A stretch of DNA of 64,000 nucleotides from Yoonia sp035117555 (lineage in GTDB: Bacteria > Pseudomonadota > Alphaproteobacteria > Rhodobacterales > Rhodobacteraceae), in contig NZ_JAYKPK010000012.1 in NCBI RefSeq assembly GCF_035117555.1, positions 1 to 64,000 on the forward strand, written 5' to 3'. Below, piece by piece: positions 34,088 through 43,240 of the stretch (the stretch's first letter is position 1; the number at the start of each line of letters is the position of its first letter). The position numbers were made by a program, and so were the translations under genes. Below the pieces are notes generated by a model. That model made no database searches. It saw only the letters and a list, made by a program, of their open reading frames with translations, and was not told the DNA's origin.

Positions 34088-35659
34088 TCAGCATTCGCAT
34101 TTCATCAACTGGAACTCAGCGCGTTCTACAGCATCAAGCTGTGCAACGAGACCAGTCTCCCATTCAAGGTAGCGACGGCAGGCATCAAGGTTGCCGTCAT
34201 GCCGGTCATGAACGAAGAACAGATGGTCGATTGCATCGCGGTCAACTGGCCGGGGATGAAAATGTTTTTTGCGTGCCCCTGCTGCGGCAAGCGCCTTGTG
34301 TCCATCTTCGACCCAATCAATGCGTCGCGCGCCCAGAGCGGCAATCTCGATCGCGGCGATGTCTGCAATATCCCGCGTGTCGGAAATGACGACAACACTA
34401 CGGTCGTTCAGCTGCCCCAATGTTGCGAGCCGGGGACGGATTGACCAGATGGCCCCTTCGATATGTTCGCGCCGATAAGCCATTGAGCCGCGTAGATCGA
34501 TCAGCAACGCACCAGCTTTCATTGCCGAAAGTGCTGAGCGGGCGTTCATGAGGCCTGTTCGTCTTCGAACTGGTTCCGCTGCTTGTATTTCAGCGATCGA
34601 ACGCAAAGCGGCATCGACCGTCACAACAAACGGATGATATCCGAGTTGTTTCAGCCAGAAGGCGGCGAGAGCTGATCGCAAACCGCCATCACAGGCCAAC
34701 ACGATAGATGACCGCCGGACCCCGACCCATTGATCGGTCGCTTGGACAAGCTGGCCGCCCAGAACATTTGTCGCCGCTGGCACTGGGTCTCTGTCGCTTT
34801 CTGCCTGACTTCGCAGATCGAAAAGATAGGTCGTCCGCCCTGTATCGGAGAGCAGTTCTGCAGCGGTTTTCCCATCAATCTGTTCAATGCTGTAGCTTTC
34901 AAGCAGGCGCGTGGCGCGTTCCCGGCTTAGCGCTGTCCCAGCCACGTCAATTTCCGGCAGGGAATCAACGGCATTTCCGCGTTCGAGCGGCAGGCCTGCG
35001 AGGGTCCATCCTTGTGTGCCATTCTCCAGTGCGAAGATCGGCCCGCCATGCCCGGAGAGCTGCAATCCAATGGCACCGATGATACCGCGCGTTCGTCCAG
35101 CGCAGGTGACCACAACAGGTTCGTCATGGTTGACTACGGCAAGCCGGTGGGCAAGTTCACCATTGGGAACGCAGCGTGTGCCCGGCACCCGCATTTTTTT
35201 GTATTCGTCAGCCGGTCGGGTGTCGAAAAATGCAAAGTTGTCACCGCGCTTTTGCCATTCGGCAAGCTCTGTGGGCTGCAACATCTTGGGGTGCCAAAGC
35301 GCCTCAGCAAGTTCACCGAGCGTTTTGGAAGGAACGTTGACACCTTTATACAGTGGAAAACCCGCTGACCCCCAAGCAGGAATTCCGCCGTCAACTATAC
35401 TAACATTATCGTAGCCAAGCGTTTCAAGCCGCAAGGCAGCGCGTTGTGCAATGCCATCGCCGCCGTCGATCAAGATCACGGGGGTCTTTTTTCGTGGCAC
35501 CAGACTGCCGATGCGAAGCTCCAACCGGCTATACGGCAGAGGAACAGCGAAAAGCGGATGTGCTTCGCCGAATTCGCCAGCTTCACGAACATCAAGAAAG
35601 GCGATTTCATCCTCTCCATGCACCAAGCCCCGGGCAGCCGTCGCTGTGATCTGCTTCAT
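34088..35659 (-). CDS. four-domain rhodanese (sulfurtransferase) protein
   Basis: A 523-residue cytoplasmic protein made of four rhodanese-like domains. Domain starts are visible as ATAARGLVHGEDEIAFLDVR, ELAEWQKRGDNFAFFDTRPADEY, DGKTAAELLSDTGRTTYLFDLR and ALSAMKAGALLIDLRGSMAYR. Active-site loops differ: domains 2 (VTCAGRTRG) and 3 (LACDGGLRS) have the catalytic Cys, domains 1 (LIDGGDG) and 4 (VISDTRD) do not. Its start overlaps the stop of the dehalogenase-like gene by four bases (ATGA), so the two are translationally coupled. The sulfur acceptor is unknown. Confidence 0.9.
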   Translation of the reverse strand: MKQITATAARGLVHGEDEIAFLDVREAGEFGEAHPLFAVPLPYSRLELRIGSLVPRKKTPVILIDGGDGIAQRAALRLETLGYDNVSIVDGGIPAWGSAGFPLYKGVNVPSKTLGELAEALWHPKMLQPTELAEWQKRGDNFAFFDTRPADEYKKMRVPGTRCVPNGELAHRLAVVNHDEPVVVTCAGRTRGIIGAIGLQLSGHGGPIFALENGTQGWTLAGLPLERGNAVDSLPEIDVAGTALSRERATRLLESYSIEQIDGKTAAELLSDTGRTTYLFDLRSQAESDRDPVPAATNVLGGQLVQATDQWVGVRRSSIVLACDGGLRSALAAFWLKQLGYHPFVVTVDAALRSIAEIQAAEPVRRRTGLMNARSALSAMKAGALLIDLRGSMAYRREHIEGAIWSIRPRLATLGQLNDRSVVVISDTRDIADIAAIEIAALGARRIDWVEDGHKALAAAGARKKHFHPRPVDRDAIDHLFFVHDRHDGNLDACRRYLEWETGLVAQLDAVERAEFQLMKCEC

Positions 35660-36582
35660 GCTGACGGTGCCTTCGGTTCCTGCCCTGCGAAAAATTCTGC
35701 GAAAGCAGCGCCGATGAGGTCGGGGCGCTGTTCAGCGGGATAATGGCCTGTCGGGACGGAAAACCCGCGCAAGTCGTCAGCCCATTCGGCCCAAGCTTTG
35801 ACTGGCTCGAAATGCCGCCCGCAATGGCTGTTTGATCCCCATATGACGAGGACGGGGCAGGCTATCTTCCGTTTGCCATAATCAGCGGTGTCCATGGCAA
35901 GATCAATCGACACTGTTGCGCGATAATCTTCGCAAATGGCGTGTATCTGCTCTGGCGTTGTGCAGCGGACATATTCTGCCATTGCCTCTGGCGCAAAAAT
36001 CGACAAGCCGACGCCTTTTTTATTCAGTTTATACTGGATGTAGTAATTGAGATCCGCACAGAGCAGGGTTTCCGGGAACGGTGCCTTTTGCGCCATGAAA
36101 AACCAGTGGTAGCTTTCAAGTCCCCAGCCCATCGTGACATTTGTCAGCACATTGTAGGTCGGCACGATATCAAGGGCCGCGAGACGTAGGATCCGGTCAG
36201 GCTGGTCAAGCGCCATGCGAAAGCCCACGCGCGCGCCGCGATCATGACCGGCAAGCGAAAACTGCTCAAAGCCAAGCTTGGTCATCATGGTAAAATTGTC
36301 TTCGCCCATCGCCCTGAAGCTATAGGCGGAATGGTCGTCGCCACCATCCGGCTTGCTGCTGTCACCATAGCCACGCAGATCGGGGCAGATGACGGTCCAT
36401 TTTCTGGCAAGCTCTGGTGCGATTTTATGCCAGCTGACATGCGTAAGTGGGTTGCCATGCAGCAGCAACAGCGGTGGACCTTCGCCACCGATTGCCACAT
36501 TGATCTCCGCACCGTCTGTCTTGATCCGTTCGTAACGAAACCCGGTCATAAGATCGTAATTTGGATTGTGGCAATCAGTCAT
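35656..36582 (-). CDS. fluoroacetate/haloacetate dehalogenase-like alpha/beta hydrolase
   Basis: Alpha/beta hydrolase of 308 residues with the residues needed for C-F or C-Cl hydrolysis in fluoroacetate dehalogenases. They are nucleophile Asp114 in GHDRGARVGF, carboxylate-binding Arg115 and Arg118, catalytic Asp138 in ALDIVPTY, halide-binding His159-Trp160 (YHWFFMAQ) and Tyr220 (CEDYRA), and base His280 (TGHYPAE). HGNPLTHVSWHK and DLRGYGDSSKP are also family motifs. It is the first gene before the rhodanese gene and divergent from the 2-hydroxyacid dehydrogenase. Relatives acting on other short halo- or keto-acids cannot be excluded. Confidence 0.88.
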   Translation of the reverse strand: MTDCHNPNYDLMTGFRYERIKTDGAEINVAIGGEGPPLLLLHGNPLTHVSWHKIAPELARKWTVICPDLRGYGDSSKPDGGDDHSAYSFRAMGEDNFTMMTKLGFEQFSLAGHDRGARVGFRMALDQPDRILRLAALDIVPTYNVLTNVTMGWGLESYHWFFMAQKAPFPETLLCADLNYYIQYKLNKKGVGLSIFAPEAMAEYVRCTTPEQIHAICEDYRATVSIDLAMDTADYGKRKIACPVLVIWGSNSHCGRHFEPVKAWAEWADDLRGFSVPTGHYPAEQRPDLIGAAFAEFFAGQEPKAPSA

Positions 36583-36666
36583 GCTTTCTCCTGTTTGTAG
36601 ACAAAATGTAGATCAAACGCAGATTTTTAGATAATAAACACCTTTGTGTCGCCAAGTATAGTTAAT

Positions 36667-36678
36667 ATTGTTGACAAT
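36667..36678. promoter_or_regulatory. candidate GntR/FCD operator 1
   Basis: ATTGTTGACAAT is an ATTGT-N2-ACAAT inverted repeat in the divergent region between the dehalogenase-like and 2-hydroxyacid dehydrogenase genes. It lies within a 14-base string (36664-36677) found again at 46018-46031. TTGT-N2-ACAA is the common core of FCD-type GntR sites. Confidence 0.55.
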
Positions 36679-36772
36679 CGTCAATGCTCAGGCCACGTTT
36701 AGTGACGTGAAAATCTTTCTCGCACAGCCATCAACCGCGCCCTAACATCCCGCCAGAACAGGAGTAACGCCG

Positions 36773-37729
36773 ATGCGCATCGCCATCCTTGACGATTGGG
36801 CCGATAGTGCCCTTGCCATGGCGGATTGGGATAGCCTGCCGGGTGAGGTCACTTTCTTCCGGGATACACTTCACGACGAAGATGCGCTTGCCGCGCGGCT
36901 GGCACCGTTCGATGTCATCTGTCTGATGCGCGAGCGCAGCAAAATGCCCGCGTCGGTCATTGCGCGGCTGCCAAACCTGCGCCTGATCGTGACCACCGGG
37001 ATGCGCAATCTGGCCTTGGATCTCGATGCGGCGAAATCGCAGGGTATCGTTGTTTGTGGCACCGACACCCGCAAAACGACAGCCTCTGAACTCGCGATGA
37101 CACTCATTCTTGCGATGGCCCGTAATCTGATCCCCCAAGCCCAGTCGATTGCCGCGGGCGGCTGGCAGCGGGGTTTGGGGCGCGATCTTGACGGCATGAC
37201 GCTGGGGCTGATTGGAGCGGGTGCGATTGGCGCGCAAATGGTGGAACGTGCGCGACCATTCGGGATGCAGATTGTGGCATGGTCACAGAACCTGACAAAG
37301 GAACGCTGTGCGGAACTCGATATCCAGCGTGCCAGCTCTCTGGCGGACCTGATGGCAAGGGCAGATGCGATTTCGATTCATGTCGTGCTGTCAGAACGAA
37401 CCCGGCATCTTGTCGACAAAGCGGCCTTGGCCGCGATGAAACCGGATGGGATGCTGGTGAATACGTCGCGCGCCGCCATCGTCGACAATCAGGCCCTGCT
37501 GGAGGCGTTGCGCGCGGCACCGGGACGGCGGGCGGCGCTGGATGTTTTTGACGTTGAGCCGCTGCCGAATTCCGATCCAGTGCGCGATACGGCACTGATC
37601 GAAACCGGACAATTGCTGCTGACGCCGCATATCGGTTACGTTACCGAAGCCACATGGCGGCTGTTTTACCAACAAACGGTCGAGGCGATCCACGCCTTCC
37701 AAAATGGAAACCCTGTGCGACAACTTTAG
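36773..37729 (+). CDS. D-2-hydroxyacid dehydrogenase (NAD-dependent)
   Basis: Oxidoreductase of the SerA/GyaR superfamily, 318 residues, linking a 2-hydroxyacid with the 2-oxoacid. The cofactor motif GLIGAGAIGAQMVERAR is central; the catalytic Arg, Glu and His are represented by VNTSRAAIVDN, LDVFDVEPLP and LLTPHIGY. The RBS is AGGAG before the ATG. It starts a plus-strand pair with the tartrate-dehydrogenase-like gene 59 bases downstream. Confidence 0.93.
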   Translation: MRIAILDDWADSALAMADWDSLPGEVTFFRDTLHDEDALAARLAPFDVICLMRERSKMPASVIARLPNLRLIVTTGMRNLALDLDAAKSQGIVVCGTDTRKTTASELAMTLILAMARNLIPQAQSIAAGGWQRGLGRDLDGMTLGLIGAGAIGAQMVERARPFGMQIVAWSQNLTKERCAELDIQRASSLADLMARADAISIHVVLSERTRHLVDKAALAAMKPDGMLVNTSRAAIVDNQALLEALRAAPGRRAALDVFDVEPLPNSDPVRDTALIETGQLLLTPHIGYVTEATWRLFYQQTVEAIHAFQNGNPVRQL

Positions 37730-37788
37730 TCTGATCCATCCACGACAAGACGACCACACGCACATATTTCAATCCAAAGGCAAAAGAC

Positions 37789-38862
37789 ATGAAAACCTAT
37801 AAAATCGCAGCAATCCCTGCGGATGGTATCGGCCCCGAAGTCATCGCTGCCGGGCTGCAAGTGCTGGATGTGCTGGCTGCGCGCGATGGCGGCTTTGAGA
37901 TGGGCGTCACCACTTACGATTGGGGATCTGACTTCTACCGCCGCACGGGCGAGATGATGCCTGCGGACGGGATCAGTCAGCTCAAGGACTTTGATGCGAT
38001 ATTTTTCGGTGCGGTGGGGGCGCCGGATGTGCCGGATCACATCACGCTGTGGGGGTTGCGCCTCCCGATCTGCCAAGGCTTTGACCAATATGCCAATGTA
38101 CGACCGACACGTATCCTGCCCGGCATTCAGACTCCATTAAAGGATGTCGGGCCGGGTGACCTTGATTGGGTGATCGTGCGCGAAAATTCCGAAGGCGAAT
38201 ATTCTGGTCATGGCGGACGTGCGCACCGGGGTTTGCCCGAAGAAGTCGGCACTGAGGTGGCGATCTTCACACGGGTGGGTGTCACACGCATCATGCGCTA
38301 TGCATTCAAACTGGCGCAATCGCGGCCCCGCAAATTTCTGACCGTGGTCACGAAATCAAACGCGCAACGGTTCGGCATGGTCATGTGGGATGAGATTGCC
38401 GCCGAGGTCGCGACAGAATTTCCTGATGTCGTCTGGGACAAGATGCTGGTCGATGCGATGACCGTGCGAATGGTGAAAGACCCCAAAAGTCTGGACACCA
38501 TTGTTGCGACGAACCTGCATGCGGATATCTTGTCGGATCTGGCAGGGGCTTTAGCGGGTAGTCTTGGTGTGGCACCTACCGCGAATATTGATCCCGAACG
38601 GCGCTATCCCTCGATGTTCGAGCCGATCCACGGATCGGCCTTTGACATCACTGGTAAAGGGATCGCCAATCCGGTTGCGACTTTCTGGACAGCGGCGCAG
38701 ATGTTGGAACATCTTGGCGAGGATGCAGCGGCCAAACGTTTGATGCGGGCGGTGGAAGCAGTTTGTGCGCAGGGCATGATGACACCTGACGTTGGTGGCA
38801 CAGCCAATACACACCAGGTCACTGATGCTGTCTGCGAAGCGATCCGCAGCGCCAATATGTGA
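37789..38862 (+). CDS. ttuC: tartrate dehydrogenase/decarboxylase family protein
   Basis: Beta-decarboxylating dehydrogenase of the isocitrate/isopropylmalate family, 357 residues. The N-terminus IAAIPADGIGPEVIAAGLQVLD, GAVGAPDVPDHITLWGLRLPICQGFDQYANVRP and the active-site Tyr in RENSEGEYSGHGG are characteristic of TtuC/YeaU rather than LeuB. Lys in VTKSNAQ and the metal Asps in LHADILSDLAG are present. Likely substrates are tartrate, malate or related 2-hydroxy-dicarboxylates. Two further members of this family occur in the island (39972 and 50273). Confidence 0.88.
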   Translation: MKTYKIAAIPADGIGPEVIAAGLQVLDVLAARDGGFEMGVTTYDWGSDFYRRTGEMMPADGISQLKDFDAIFFGAVGAPDVPDHITLWGLRLPICQGFDQYANVRPTRILPGIQTPLKDVGPGDLDWVIVRENSEGEYSGHGGRAHRGLPEEVGTEVAIFTRVGVTRIMRYAFKLAQSRPRKFLTVVTKSNAQRFGMVMWDEIAAEVATEFPDVVWDKMLVDAMTVRMVKDPKSLDTIVATNLHADILSDLAGALAGSLGVAPTANIDPERRYPSMFEPIHGSAFDITGKGIANPVATFWTAAQMLEHLGEDAAAKRLMRAVEAVCAQGMMTPDVGGTANTHQVTDAVCEAIRSANM

Positions 38863-38907
38863 TAAACTGACAAGGCACCAGACGACCCTGATGGGATGCA
38901 GGTTGCT

Positions 38908-39096
38908 TTACTGGTCGCGCAACCCAAGCGTTTGCATATCGGCCGGACGCGGAGTTGTACCTGACTTGTGGGCATGGGCCACGCCGATCGCGGCTTCAAG
39001 ACGATCCAAAGTCGCCATGATAGCGGTGACGAATGATCGCAGCCGATTGGCAGCCGGAGTAGCGGTAAAAGTCAGTCTGTTGATAAGGTATTCCAT
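38908..39096 (-). CDS. small protein of unknown function, 62 residues
   Basis: I do not recognise this product (MEYLINRLTFTATPAANRLR, then AIMATLDRLEAAIGV and a polar tail). It has an AGGCG site before the ATG. Ten bases further upstream sits a copy of the ATTGT-N2-ACAAT repeat (39107-39118) shared with the promoters of the catabolic genes, which supports it being a real, co-regulated small gene. One amphipathic helix is likely. It could also be non-coding. Confidence 0.4.
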   Translation of the reverse strand: MEYLINRLTFTATPAANRLRSFVTAIMATLDRLEAAIGVAHAHKSGTTPRPADMQTLGLRDQ

Positions 39097-39106
39097 AACA
39101 TCGCCT

Positions 39107-39118
39107 ATTGTTTACAAT
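39107..39118. promoter_or_regulatory. candidate GntR/FCD operator 2
   Basis: ATTGTTTACAAT, a perfect ATTGT-N2-ACAAT repeat just upstream of the small 62-residue frame and about 80 bases past the stop of the GntR gene. Confidence 0.5.
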
Positions 39119-39195
39119 GTCAGTTCATACACCTTTCAAATTTTGCCGCAACGCAGCATCTGGAAAGCCTGATATGCAATCTTCGCATGGCTGGC

Positions 39196-39888
39196 TTAAT
39201 CCTCATCGTCGACTGTCGACATGAACCGTATCTTTGCCCGTTCAACATGACGAATGAATGCTTCTTGCGCACGCAGCTTGTCACCGCTGGCTACGGCATC
39301 CACCATTTCAGCATGTTCCCGGTTCGACACAGAAAGCCCACCAGCCTGCACCAGCGTCCGTGCGCGGCAGAGGTGCAGTTTTTTGACAAAACTGCGGTAT
39401 TCATTGGCAAGGATCTTGTTCCCTGATGAGGAAATCAGAAAATCATGGAATGCCAAATTCTGCCGATAATACTCATCGAAAGATTGCTCTTTCGCAAATT
39501 TTTCCATTTCGGTTACGGAATTATACATGGTTTCAAGCATGTGGTCATTCAGCCTGTCGGTCAACAACCTGCCGGCCAGCCCGAACAAGGCCGCACGGAC
39601 ATCGTAGACCTCCATCGCTTCGCGCGTAGAGATCGACCTGACAATCATCCCACGATTGCGGACGGATTCCACCATGCCGCGCGCGGCAAGGGTTTGCATG
39701 GCTTCGCGTAAAGGCCCGCGGCTGGTGCCAAACCGTTGCGCCAGTTCGATTTCGATCAGCCGCTCCCCCGGTCGTAGTTCACCGGCAAGGATCATACGCT
39801 CGAGCGCTTGCTCGATCTGCACTGTGCGGGACACCGACCGATCGTCGATTTCTTCGGCGCCGATGACGCTTTGTGCTGCTGAGCTCAT
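39196..39888 (-). CDS. GntR-family regulator, FCD domain
   Basis: Transcription factor of 230 residues. Winged-helix N-terminus: QIEQALERMILAGELRPGERLIEIELAQRFGTSRGPLREAMQTLAARG. All-helical FCD ligand domain: EVYDVRAALFGLAGRLL, QNLAFHDFLISSSGN, REHAEMVDAVASGD with the metal-binding Asp and His residues. The start at 39888 is supported by GGAG; the frame is open upstream to 39945. FCD regulators usually sense hydroxy- or dicarboxylic acids, which agrees with the surrounding genes. It lies at the end of the minus-strand catabolic operon. Confidence 0.92.
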   Translation of the reverse strand: MSSAAQSVIGAEEIDDRSVSRTVQIEQALERMILAGELRPGERLIEIELAQRFGTSRGPLREAMQTLAARGMVESVRNRGMIVRSISTREAMEVYDVRAALFGLAGRLLTDRLNDHMLETMYNSVTEMEKFAKEQSFDEYYRQNLAFHDFLISSSGNKILANEYRSFVKKLHLCRARTLVQAGGLSVSNREHAEMVDAVASGDKLRAQEAFIRHVERAKIRFMSTVDDED

Positions 39889-39971
39889 CTGGACTCCGTC
39901 GTTGGCTGACATAATACCATAAAACATTCTAGTTTTGTGCTCCATGCCCCGTTTTTTTGTCCCGGTCCAGT

Positions 39972-41045
39972 CTAAATGGCGTTCAGTATGGCCCGCTCCA
40001 TCGTAGCGGGGCTGCCGGTGCCGTTAATATCGGGGGTGCGTGTGTCGCTTTGCGACAAGGCTGTTTGCATCGCTTTCAGCAAAATATCTGACATCCGCAC
40101 AGCGCCAACAAGTCCGTGAGCATGGCCCAGCCAATCAAACAACATACGCGTAGATTCCATCATGGCATAAGGGTTGGCGATGCCTTTGCCCGCTATATCG
40201 GGGGCGGAGCCATGGGTTGCCTGGGCCATCGCGATAGAACCGCGACCAATACATAATCCTGGGGCCATTCCCAGGCCGCCGACCAGCCCCGCAGCGACAT
40301 CGGTCAGGATATCACCAAACATGTTGGTCGTCACGATCACGTCAAAGTTGTGCGGGTCGCGGACCAGTCGCATCCCCATAGTATCGACCATGACTTCGTC
40401 GACAATCACGTCAGGAAATTCCTTGGCCACTTCGTAGCAGCCATCGACGAACATGCCGCAGCCCAGCTTGAACACGGTGTTCTTGTGTACCAGTGTCAGC
40501 CGCTTTTTCCGCGTCTGCGCGATCTGAAACGCCGCCCGCGCCACCTTGCGCGAGCCTTCGAGTGAGATGACGCGCACCGAGATTGTCATGTCATGGCTGG
40601 GACGAAATTCGCCCGCACCCATGACGACGTTGCGATCCGGCTGGAAGCCCTCGTTGTTTTCACGCACGATCACCAAGTCTACATTGTCATGCAGGCAGCC
40701 GATGTCGGGGAATGACCTTGTGGGCCGCACATTGGCGAACAGGTCGAAATGTTTGCGCAGGATTGGATGTGGGTTCACAGCCTCTGGCGCTTTGGGGTAA
40801 TCGCGGTGGCCGATTGGTCCCAGGATCCAACCGTCGAGCTCTGACAGAGTTTCCAGCGTTCCGGGTGGCATGGTATGGCCATGCGTATCGAAAGCCCGCC
40901 TCCCGATGGGCAGGTCGGTCCAGTCGATCTGCTGTCCGGCACGTTCCGCTGCGGCGCGGGCAATCCTGACGGAGGCGGGGACAATCTCGTGCCCGATGTC
41001 ATCTCCTTCGAGCACGCCGATCTGCAAGGCGCGGTCGGTGCTCAT
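39972..41045 (-). CDS. isocitrate/isopropylmalate dehydrogenase family protein
   Basis: Second beta-decarboxylating dehydrogenase of the island, 357 residues and clearly different from the two TtuC-like ones. Here the motif is LGPIGHRDYPKAPEAVNPHPILRKHFDLFANVRP, and the active-site region reads RENNEGFQPDRN, with Phe where the others have Tyr. Lys in LVHKNTVFKLG and the Asps in MFGDILTDVAAGL are kept. The substrate is likely a different 2-hydroxyacid. Its start overlaps the MmgE/PrpD stop (ATGA). Confidence 0.88.
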   Translation of the reverse strand: MSTDRALQIGVLEGDDIGHEIVPASVRIARAAAERAGQQIDWTDLPIGRRAFDTHGHTMPPGTLETLSELDGWILGPIGHRDYPKAPEAVNPHPILRKHFDLFANVRPTRSFPDIGCLHDNVDLVIVRENNEGFQPDRNVVMGAGEFRPSHDMTISVRVISLEGSRKVARAAFQIAQTRKKRLTLVHKNTVFKLGCGMFVDGCYEVAKEFPDVIVDEVMVDTMGMRLVRDPHNFDVIVTTNMFGDILTDVAAGLVGGLGMAPGLCIGRGSIAMAQATHGSAPDIAGKGIANPYAMMESTRMLFDWLGHAHGLVGAVRMSDILLKAMQTALSQSDTRTPDINGTGSPATMERAILNAI

Positions 41046-42424
41046 GCTGTCACCGCCTGTTCGCTGGCGCAACGGGCGACATCGGCGATATCGTCCAGTT
41101 CTGGACTGCGCCACGCCAGTTGAAGCAGCTTTTCGGTCGCGGCTTCCCCGATCACCAAGGCGGATTGCACTTTGAACTTTTGATCAATCTGCGCATCGGT
41201 CAGCGGCACCTCGCTGCTGCCGATGGTCCGTTCGATATGTTTGTCCATCGTGCTGCCGTCCTTGAAGGTGACGCGGATCGTGACTGATGCTTCGTGGCAG
41301 GTCGCATCTGCCGTCGCATCGATCCGGTCGCGCAGATTGACGACGGTGGCATCGTTGACCAGTTCATCGGTGAAAGCGGTCGGCGCGCCATCGCCGTGCA
41401 ACAAAGCGGCAGCAGCGGCGTGAAACACGCTGAACTTGCCTTCCAGCCCGGTGCGGGGTGTACGTTTGCCCGTCAGTTCCAGCACCAGCGGATGCGTCGT
41501 AAGGTGAACCGATGCGATATCGTTCACTCGATCACCGATTTCTGATCTGATCTGCTGGCAGCCGTCGATGGCCGGATGGATCACGATCCCGCAGGCAAAG
41601 GGTTTGTAGCTATTTAGTGCGGATTCCCACCGGGTGCCCAGATCGCCCAGAATCTCATCCCAATCCTGCTTGTCGGACATCACGGTGGCAAAGCCGCGCG
41701 GTGCCTCAATCGCGCGTTCAGAGCTGTCAAAACCCGCCTCGGCCAGTAGGGCCGACATCATGCCGTTCTGTGCGGCGCGGCCGGGGTGAAAACTTTTCGT
41801 CATGGTGCCGAACATTTCGCGCAATCCCGATGATTGTGTCGCGGCAAGGCCAAAGGCCCATTGCATTTTCTGCTGGTCCAGCCCGATGACCTTGCCGACA
41901 GCGGCAGCCGCGCCAAAAACGCCAGCGGTGCCAGTGATGTGCCAGCCCCGGTCGTAATGGTGCGGGTAGACGGAATTGCCAATCCGGCATTCGACCTCAA
42001 CACCGACGATAAGGGCCGTCAGAAAATCCTCACCCGACAGGGGCCGGATTTCTGAGAGCGCGAGCAAAGCAGAGGCGACAGGCCCAGCGGGGTGGATGAT
42101 CGTCTTGAGGTGGGTATCGTCGTAGTCCAGCACATGCGATGTAATGCCATTGAGCAGCGCTGCATGGGCGGCATCCAATCGCTCAGGGCGACCCAGAACG
42201 GTGGCATCGGCTTTGCCGCTGAACGGTGTGACGGCGCGCAAGGCGGCGTCCACAGTTTCGTGCCGGGCACCGCCGACAGCACAACCGACCCAGTTAACGA
42301 AGGTGCGCAAGCCTTCACGCCGGACCTCTGCCGGAATGTCCTCACGCTTCAGGTTCACAACCCATTCGGCCAACAGGCGGGTAACTTCGGGTGTTCCTGC
42401 GGGGGTTTCTTGATGTCCACTCAT
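41042..42424 (-). CDS. MmgE/PrpD family protein (1)
   Basis: Member of the 2-methylcitrate dehydratase/cis-aconitate decarboxylase/iminodisuccinate epimerase family, 460 residues. Characteristic stretches are SHVLDYDDTH, HPAGPVASALLALSE, WHITGTAGVFGAAAAVGKVIGLDQ, MTKSFHPGRAAQNGMMSALLAEAGF and KPFACGIVIHPAIDG. It is coupled to the downstream dehydrogenase. The family removes, adds or epimerises at the alpha-carbon of polycarboxylates, so it may prepare the substrate for the neighbouring dehydrogenases. Confidence 0.92.
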   Translation of the reverse strand: MSGHQETPAGTPEVTRLLAEWVVNLKREDIPAEVRREGLRTFVNWVGCAVGGARHETVDAALRAVTPFSGKADATVLGRPERLDAAHAALLNGITSHVLDYDDTHLKTIIHPAGPVASALLALSEIRPLSGEDFLTALIVGVEVECRIGNSVYPHHYDRGWHITGTAGVFGAAAAVGKVIGLDQQKMQWAFGLAATQSSGLREMFGTMTKSFHPGRAAQNGMMSALLAEAGFDSSERAIEAPRGFATVMSDKQDWDEILGDLGTRWESALNSYKPFACGIVIHPAIDGCQQIRSEIGDRVNDIASVHLTTHPLVLELTGKRTPRTGLEGKFSVFHAAAAALLHGDGAPTAFTDELVNDATVVNLRDRIDATADATCHEASVTIRVTFKDGSTMDKHIERTIGSSEVPLTDAQIDQKFKVQSALVIGEAATEKLLQLAWRSPELDDIADVARCASEQAVTA

Positions 42425-42448
42425 GGTATTTCCTTCATAGTTAAAAGT

Positions 42449-43240
42449 TTAAAGCAAACCGCGGGCAATGCCGCCGTCGACATTCAGGGCCTGTCCGGTG
42501 ACGTAGCTGGCGCCAGGGCTGGCAAGCCACAGCACGTTGCGCGCGATCTCCTCGGGTGTGCCAAAGCGCTGCATCGGGATTTCAAGGGCAAATTCAGCCA
42601 GAACGGCGTCGCGGCTGCGGTTTTGTTCTGCCGCCATTTTATCGGCGCGGTTCAGCCACAGCGGCGTAAGGGTGCGCCCCGGCGCGATCAGGTTCACGCG
42701 GACACCGTCAACGGCCAGCTCAAGCGCCAAGGTTTTGTTCAGCCCCAACAACCCCGCTTTATGCACATTCGACATGATCTGATGCGCATAGGGCATCTTG
42801 GATGCCGCAGCCCCCAGCATCACGACAGCCGGGCGATCCCCCTTGCGCAGCAGCGGCACCAGCGCACGGATCGTGCGGACGGTGGACAGGATGTTGAACT
42901 GGTAATTCTGCAGCCAGTCTTCATCCGACAGGTCGGCAAAAGCGCTGCGCACCGACCCGCCCACGGCGCAAACCAGCACATCAAGGCCGGACCAGTGTTG
43001 CGCAACCTGTGCGGCCAGCGCATCACCCGCGCCATCCTTGGTCACGTCGCAGACAATCTGCAGCGGCGCACGATCCGGGGTGGTGGCGATATCGGCGCAG
43101 GCTTTGGCAAGGTTGTCGGCACTGCGGGACGCTACAGCGACCTGCGCGCCGTCTTGCGCTGCCAGCTTTGCCGTGGCCTGCCCGATGCCATAGCTGCCAC
43201 CCACCACCAGAATGCGGCGATTGTTCAGTTCAAGATCCAT
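42449..43240 (-). CDS. short-chain dehydrogenase/reductase
   Basis: Classical SDR, 263 residues. The cofactor motif GGSYGIGQATAKLA replaces the common TGxxxGIG with GGSYGIG. The catalytic Tyr-x3-Lys region is unusual: it reads AAASKMPYAHQIMSNVHKAGLLGLNKTLALEL, where His and Lys occur but the usual YxxxK is altered. PYAH-QIMSNVHK may place the Tyr elsewhere. The start at 43240 has GAGGTG six bases upstream. It overlaps the end of the AbrB-type gene. Confidence 0.82.
   Translation of the reverse strand: MDLELNNRRILVVGGSYGIGQATAKLAAQDGAQVAVASRSADNLAKACADIATTPDRAPLQIVCDVTKDGAGDALAAQVAQHWSGLDVLVCAVGGSVRSAFADLSDEDWLQNYQFNILSTVRTIRALVPLLRKGDRPAVVMLGAAASKMPYAHQIMSNVHKAGLLGLNKTLALELAVDGVRVNLIAPGRTLTPLWLNRADKMAAEQNRSRDAVLAEFALEIPMQRFGTPEEIARNVLWLASPGASYVTGQALNVDGGIARGLL

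Noticed and set aside
39889..39945. Longer start of the GntR regulator at 39945
   Set aside because: Upstream codons have no ribosome site; GGAG precedes the ATG at 39888.
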